Positions 59,654 to 64,000 of a DNA stretch of 64,000 nt are shown in pieces (within the stretch, counting starts at the first letter, position 1; each line of letters begins with the position of its first letter). This stretch comes from Mesostigma viride (lineage: Eukaryota > Streptophyta > Mesostigmatophyceae > Mesostigmatales > Mesostigmataceae). The notes under the pieces were generated by a model, which did no database searches, was not told where the DNA came from, and worked only from the letters and a program-made list of their open reading frames with translations. The position numbers and the translations under genes are program-made. The stretch covers positions 451,089-515,088 of the forward strand of contig RPFO01000643.1 in assembly GCA_009746045.1 (NCBI GenBank). Reading direction: 5' to 3'.

Positions 59654-60244
59654 ATGGCTGACTCCCCTCCCCCTTGTCCTTTTCTTGAACGCGTTCGCAG
59701 GATGCAGACGAACCAGAACCCGCCGGTGTTTTGCTACTACGCCCAGCACGGCCTGACGCAGCTCGCCGACCCAGACCTCGTTTACACGGTCGAGGGGTGG
59801 GTGGACATCAAGACGTACGACTTCGAGAGGCACATGCCGCCGTTCGACGAGACGGGAGAGGCGTACTTGTCCAAACCGGGGCGTTTTCCGTGCGGGATCA
59901 TCCCCCGGTACCCCTGGTATTACAAAGACGCCCCTGCGAAGGCGCTGAAAGTCGAGGGCCACTTCGTGAGCGTCAACCCGCCGTGGTATTACGACGTTCG
60001 GACGCGGCAGTGGCGTGACCAGGCCCCCGAGCCCGCTCCTGCTGGCGAGACGATCTACGACTCCGCCAACCACCTGGATGGCTGCCCGCACAAGACGGGC
60101 GTGAGGTCCACTACGAAGCCGGCCGGGGAGTGCGAGTGCAAGGAGGTGTGGCGCAGGGCGCTGGAGGCCAGGGAAAGGTCGTTGGCCTGCGAGCCGCTGC
60201 TGTTCCGGCCCACGGCCGCGTACGCGCAGTGCCAGGCGCCGTAG
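59654..60244 (+). CDS. Hypothetical 196-aa protein of the virus-like block
   Basis: Starts at ATG 59654 (MADSPPPCPFLERVRRMQTN). A globular middle is rich in Tyr, Trp and Pro (CGIIPRYPWYYKDAP, SVNPPWYYDVRTRQW), and a C-terminal Cys/His group (CPHKTG...CECKEVW) could bind one zinc. I do not recognise a family. Codon use and GC content match its neighbours, supporting a real gene. Confidence 0.6.
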   Translation: MADSPPPCPFLERVRRMQTNQNPPVFCYYAQHGLTQLADPDLVYTVEGWVDIKTYDFERHMPPFDETGEAYLSKPGRFPCGIIPRYPWYYKDAPAKALKVEGHFVSVNPPWYYDVRTRQWRDQAPEPAPAGETIYDSANHLDGCPHKTGVRSTTKPAGECECKEVWRRALEARERSLACEPLLFRPTAAYAQCQAP

Positions 60245-60673
60245 GGGCGAAAAATGGCTTGACCCTCGGTGAATTGTTCAAATGAATGAATACAATGGCT
60301 CAAACCCTCGGCGAATGATTCAAATGAGTAAAATTATTTAAACACTCTGAATAATATTCAAATGAATGAAATTGTGTAAACACTCTGAATAATATTCAAA
60401 TGAGTAAAATTATTTAAACACTTGGTTAATTATTGGAGTGAATAAATTGGTTTGCCACTCGGTGAATTATTCAAATGAATAAAAATATTTAAACCCTCGG
60501 CGAATCAGTAGAGCGAATAAACGGCTCGGCGAATGATTCCAATGAGCGGGCCCAGCCGCGCGGCCCGCGGGGGGGGGGGCTCGCGGCGACTCAGCGCCCT
60601 TTAATGGGTTTCGCGTCGTGCCGATAACGATTAATCCGCCTGGCATGTTCTCTTTTTTGATCATCATATTAGA
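60245..60673. repeat. AT-rich spacer with 60-bp repeats
   Basis: Five diverged copies of a 55-60 bp unit (AACACTCTGAATAATATTCA, AATGAGTAAAATTATTTAAA) at 60268-60530, then a GC-rich stretch with a 10-G run. No gene. It lies between two converging genes, so it probably holds both 3' ends. Confidence 0.7.
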
Positions 60674-61123
60674 TTATCTTGGCCCGGTGTATGCAGACCT
60701 GGCGTCGTCCCTCAAGTCCGGGTCTCCGTTGCTCCCCCCGCTAGCCGCGCCCATTTGGGATAGGGGCAATGTCGCGCTGTTGTCAGGCGCTCCTTGTCTC
60801 CGCACGCGCCTCCGCTCGCCCACCTGCCAGCGTATCGGCGCTTGAACTGGCGGCGCTAGCGGATCCCCAAGTGGAAGAGGATCAGTCATCGGGTCCGACA
60901 TAAACCCTGTTGCTTGCGAGGAAGGATATTGAACAGGCATCTGCGAGTAGCTGCCGTCATCCGGCGTCTTACGCTTGATTCCACTTCTCGCCACGTGTCG
61001 TCGGCGTTTCGTCTTCGCGATGGCGGCTTTGTGTTTCGGCGCGCCGTGATACCGGCACGGGCTGCCCTTCTTGACGGCTATGGCGCACTTGCCGCCCCGC
61101 GCCGTCTTCCGTCCGCACTTCAT
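60674..61123 (-). CDS. Small protein with Cys-Cys-Cys-His head, 149 aa
   Basis: The only ATG that fits is 61123. The head MKCGRKTARGGKCAIAVKKG ends SPCRYH, the same C-x3-T...C...C-x2-H module as at 52431, 62984 and 63622. A basic stretch (KHKAAIAKTKRRRH) and a Pro-rich disordered body follow (DPLPLGDPLAPPVQAP). Probably a zinc-dependent nucleic-acid or virion-associated protein; the role is inferred from composition only. Confidence 0.65.
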   Translation of the reverse strand: MKCGRKTARGGKCAIAVKKGSPCRYHGAPKHKAAIAKTKRRRHVARSGIKRKTPDDGSYSQMPVQYPSSQATGFMSDPMTDPLPLGDPLAPPVQAPIRWQVGERRRVRRQGAPDNSATLPLSQMGAASGGSNGDPDLRDDARSAYTGPR

Positions 61124-61172
61124 CCTTCTCGTCAATAGTGTGTTCGAAAATACACTGAACAGGATCTAAAAT

Positions 61173-62984
61173 CTAGAAGCGGGACTTGCCACGTGTCGCC
61201 CTTCCCCGCCCTCTGTTTGCGGGTCTCCGTCTCACTCGCCGCTGGCCGGCCGGCGCGTCGTGCCACTCGATGACGACGTCGTCTTCCACCAGCTCGCCCC
61301 CGGCCGGTTTGCGCACCTCCTCTATGACCGTTACCCCTTCGAGTTTCGGCGCGTCCAGCGCGTCTTCGAACCCGTCCGTCCCCTTGTACTCCATGTCCTT
61401 GAACCTGTCGCCCGCCAGGTCGAACCACCAGTCGTCGCCGTACCTCTCCTCGTACGTCTCCGCCGGCCGAACCCTTCCCTGCTCCTCTCGCCGCGCTCTC
61501 TGCCTGTCAGCCGCTTCTCCTAGTTTTAACGATTCAGCCTCTCGCGCGTCATACCGCAACCTTCGCAGAAGGTAGTCTCTAGTTGATTCCGTTATCCCTT
61601 TATCTTCTGGATTCCACTTAATCCGACGTCGATTTTGGACCCGCTCCGCCTCTCTCTGTTCTCGAGTCGAGGGAATGTCAGTCGACACAACGCCTCCGCT
61701 CATTGCCCCGAGATGAAGATTGCTGAGTCTTTCGAAAACGGGGCCGTGATATCCGTACTTCACCTCGTTGAGGGGATCGCCATACTTGTTCTTCGCATAT
61801 CGGTCTAGAGCGGAGTGCACCATCTCGTGTGCTAAAGTGTTTGAAATCGATTCCATTTGAGACTTCACCTCTTTCGTGTCCTGGTATAGTTTTCTACCTG
61901 GATTGTTAAAACCATTTTCAATAGTAGGCTTGTTCAACCCAATATACTTTCCGTTATTCAACGTCACGCCGTGGTATCCGTGCTCTTTCCCGCCACTGAT
62001 AAAATTAGTGATATGTGGCGTGTCAAATTGGAACACGGTGTCGTCCACAGGCATCGAGCCGCCAAACACGTGTTTGTTTATTACGTGCGCCATCGTGTCG
62101 ATGTCAGCGTCGGTAAGATCCAACTTCCCGTTCTTCATTAGCTGGTTCCGCGGCTTTCCCAAACGCGTCTCGAGTTCCTTTAGGACGTTTTTCCACGGAA
62201 TTTCCATGTCATCGAGCGTGGGGAGAGTCTGTTCTGACCGTTGCCGGATATCCGTAGATGGCCGACGATCGAAATGGGCGCCGCGACGACGCGGTTCGTC
62301 CAACAGGTCGCGGCCCTCCCTTTGCAAGGTGTCCAAGTACTGCGCCAACTCCGTCTCGAACTGCTCCCTGGTGGGAAACTCGGACGGGTCCAGTCCCGCG
62401 GTGCGACGCTCAAAGAACTCGACGCGCGGGTCGGGCTCTTCGAACCGTCGCGTTCGAGGGTTGAACCACGTCTTCGTATCGTTCGGGTCCCTTTTTCGAC
62501 TCAAGAACAGTCGCTCGTCGATCCTGTCCTGCAGCATTCGGTTCTTTCCTAGCAGCTCGTGTTTCTTGTCTAGGCGGTCCCATTCCGGACTGATCTTGTT
62601 AATTTGCGATATTATCTCTTCCGACTTCTTAGAATCTGCAGGAGTCCTGTTAAATCTTGGAATTTTCTTTAACTCTTGGATAAGCGGTTTCGCCTGCTCC
62701 TGTTTGATTTTGAGCAGCCCGCTCATGCCGGATTTCATCCCGCGCGGGTCGATCATGGGCTGTCCGGACCGTTTCGCGATGTCGCGGACGGCGTCCGCGG
62801 GCAGCGATTTCCACACCTCGGGCGGGAGAGGCGGGCCGTCCGTCAGCCAGTCCCCCTGTCTCGCGACGTGAGTGGTCCTCCGTCGCTTCCGACACGCCAG
62901 GTGGGTGGCGCACGTCTTGTACCCCTGGGCCGCGGGGTGGAGACACTGTCTCCCCTGCGTCGTGCGCCTGGTACAGCGAGCCAT
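61173..62984 (-). CDS. SprT-like zinc metalloprotease with Cys-Cys-Cys-His head, 603 aa
   Basis: ATG 62984. The head MARCTRRTTQGRQCLHPAAQ continues to CATH (residues 1-28). A long helical central region follows. The protease core is LAHEMVHSALDRY (HEMVH at 386-390), then YGYHGPVFERL (His at about 413), the HExxH plus downstream His arrangement of SprT/Wss1-type proteases. The C-terminus has EVIEEVRKP-like beta strands and a basic tail. SprT-like proteases cut DNA-protein crosslinks in cells and are common in phages and large DNA viruses; the viral role is inferred. The active-site residues look intact. Confidence 0.78.
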   Translation of the reverse strand: MARCTRRTTQGRQCLHPAAQGYKTCATHLACRKRRRTTHVARQGDWLTDGPPLPPEVWKSLPADAVRDIAKRSGQPMIDPRGMKSGMSGLLKIKQEQAKPLIQELKKIPRFNRTPADSKKSEEIISQINKISPEWDRLDKKHELLGKNRMLQDRIDERLFLSRKRDPNDTKTWFNPRTRRFEEPDPRVEFFERRTAGLDPSEFPTREQFETELAQYLDTLQREGRDLLDEPRRRGAHFDRRPSTDIRQRSEQTLPTLDDMEIPWKNVLKELETRLGKPRNQLMKNGKLDLTDADIDTMAHVINKHVFGGSMPVDDTVFQFDTPHITNFISGGKEHGYHGVTLNNGKYIGLNKPTIENGFNNPGRKLYQDTKEVKSQMESISNTLAHEMVHSALDRYAKNKYGDPLNEVKYGYHGPVFERLSNLHLGAMSGGVVSTDIPSTREQREAERVQNRRRIKWNPEDKGITESTRDYLLRRLRYDAREAESLKLGEAADRQRARREEQGRVRPAETYEERYGDDWWFDLAGDRFKDMEYKGTDGFEDALDAPKLEGVTVIEEVRKPAGGELVEDDVVIEWHDAPAGQRRVRRRPANRGRGRATRGKSRF

Positions 62985-63022
62985 GTCCTAAAGGTGGCAG
63001 CGACAAAATCCCGGAAAGCGCG

Positions 63023-63622
63023 CTACCTGACGCGCGACTTTTTACGTCCGCCGCGAGTCGTCCGCGTTCTGGTTTTGGAACGCCGCACCCGGCGCTGGTT
63101 GTCCTCGTGGAAGTCCTCCAAGGCCAAGTCGTTTTCGATTTGCGGGGAATAATCTTTCGCAACATCCCTTAATGATGGACCGAGAGTGTGCACATCGCTA
63201 AATACCACGTCATCCGGGTGCACTCGTATGGGGTTGAACGGCTCTAAAGGACTTCCATCTAGAGCCTGTTGCGCCATTAACGCGTATGTCATGGCATCGA
63301 TTGCTTTCTTATGATGTATGTTGTTCAATTCGGCAAACTCGCCTCTTCGAAGCCTATCGCCTCTTTCGTCTAACGCGTTATTCATACCCTGGTCAAACGT
63401 GAGGAGCGCGTTGTTTTTTAACATGGTAGCGTACTCTTGCGCGTTCTCTGCTATATCCGCTGGGGTCTCCTCTCTTACCCATTGAGTACACTTCATGGTG
63501 GACCTCGCGCGGTGACCCTTCGGCTTCGTCTGTCGCGTCCGGTGCAGGTGGCACCCGCCTTTCGTGGACACCGCGTTTTCGCACCTCTTGCGCGTGGTGC
63601 TCGTGATCTTCCCGCACTTCAT
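63023..63622 (-). CDS. Protein with Cys-Cys-Cys-His head and helical body, 199 aa
   Basis: Starts at ATG 63622. The head MKCGKITSTTRKRCENAVST ends GGCHLH, the fourth copy of the module in this block. The body is helical (NAQEYATMLKNNALLTFDQG, HHKKAIDAMTYALMAQQALD) and the C-terminus is strongly basic (RRSKTRTRTTRGGRKKSRVR), as in DNA-binding or virion core proteins. It ends 38 bp before the start of the SprT-like gene on the same strand. Confidence 0.68.
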   Translation of the reverse strand: MKCGKITSTTRKRCENAVSTKGGCHLHRTRQTKPKGHRARSTMKCTQWVREETPADIAENAQEYATMLKNNALLTFDQGMNNALDERGDRLRRGEFAELNNIHHKKAIDAMTYALMAQQALDGSPLEPFNPIRVHPDDVVFSDVHTLGPSLRDVAKDYSPQIENDLALEDFHEDNQRRVRRSKTRTRTTRGGRKKSRVR

Positions 63623-63706
63623 CCAGTCCTATACTAACCGCGCGAGACATTTTGTCCGCCGCGGTCCCGGGGTCGCGCATAATGTCTCGCCGTCTCTAAA
63701 CACGCC

Positions 63707-64000
63707 ATGAGACTGCTGAACTACACCTCCTTGCTCTTCCTGGCGCCGCTCGCGGAGGCCTGGAGAATTCAGCACACGCTCGTGATGCGGTACGGGATGG
63801 TCGCCCTCGCGGTCATGTCGCAAGTCAACCACTCCACGTACCACCCCGTCGCCAGAGGAGTGGACATCGCGGTCGCGCACTTCATGGTGCTGTACGCGCT
63901 CTGGTTAGCGGCCCTTTGCGAGGTGTGGTCGTGGAAAGTCCTGCTCATGGTCGGTTCGGTCGCGTACTCCGCCACCTCCTTCTGGATCCTCAAGTTGTCC
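63707..64000 (+). CDS. Multi-pass membrane protein, partial (continues past the window)
   Basis: ATG 63707 opens a frame of 98 codons without stop to the window end: MRLLNYTSLLFLAPLAEAWR, then hydrophobic segments around MVALAVMS, DIAVAHFMVLYALWLAALC and VLLMVGSVAYSATSFWIL, at least three membrane spans. MSQVNH gives an S-x3-H and a following Asp (GVDIAVAH), an arrangement seen in the CREST hydrolase superfamily (alkaline ceramidase, PAQR), but with so little sequence this is only a suggestion. Divergent from the gene starting at 63622, with 84 bp between the starts. Confidence 0.6.
   Translation, partial: MRLLNYTSLLFLAPLAEAWRIQHTLVMRYGMVALAVMSQVNHSTYHPVARGVDIAVAHFMVLYALWLAALCEVWSWKVLLMVGSVAYSATSFWILKLS

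Overview
The window looks like nuclear DNA of a unicellular photosynthetic eukaryote, probably a green alga (a prasinophyte is my guess, not shown). The signs are a spliced gene for a chloroplast-type DnaJ-like zinc-finger protein, GT-AG introns, a decayed plastid rpoB fragment, very large simple-sequence arrays, a tyrosine-recombinase retrotransposon and a dense intronless block that looks like integrated DNA of a large virus. Nothing resembles a bacterial operon or a CRISPR locus.

Layout. 1-4.3 kb: one ordinary-looking host gene of three exons, LQY1/BSD2-like, on the + strand. 5.5-16.8 kb: a long minus-strand multi-exon gene of unknown function. Its introns are filled with a 46-bp repeat built on the 14-bp palindrome CCAACGGCCGTTGG, and its first predicted intron also holds a 5.4-kb GGACAA hexanucleotide array. 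17.8-18.3 kb: plastid rpoB relic. 18.5-24.7 kb: a host-type gene split by a complete 5,330-bp tyrosine-recombinase (YR) retrotransposon of the Ngaro/PAT structural type (A1-gag-pol-B1-A2-B2); removing the element restores the reading frame exactly. 24.9-36.0 kb: a one-direction cluster of small genes (zinc-finger heads, two MYND-finger proteins, two F-box proteins) separated by copies of the same palindrome and by a 207-bp satellite. 36.5-44.7 kb: polypurine array, 30-bp minisatellite and a 280-bp repeat embedded in it. 46.5-50.6 kb: a spliced transposase-like gene; its three intact introns, and the region past its last donor, carry the palindrome. 50.9-52.0 kb: GT-rich satellite with a short telomere-like stretch. 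52.1-64.0 kb: GC-rich, tightly packed intronless genes (four with the same short Cys-Cys-Cys-His head, a SprT-like protease, an HNH nuclease, a MYND protein, a SUMO-interacting-motif protein), interrupted by two large foldback elements. This block is best explained as endogenous virus DNA (giant virus or polinton-like).

The most unusual signal is the palindrome. It is kept perfectly while the surrounding sequence differs between arrays, it sits in the introns of two unrelated genes and between the genes of the cluster, and it is absent from the introns of the ordinary host gene. A caution for any reader: at least eight reading frames break at G/C homopolymers and resume in another frame, so many apparent frameshifts are probably assembly errors rather than real pseudogenes.
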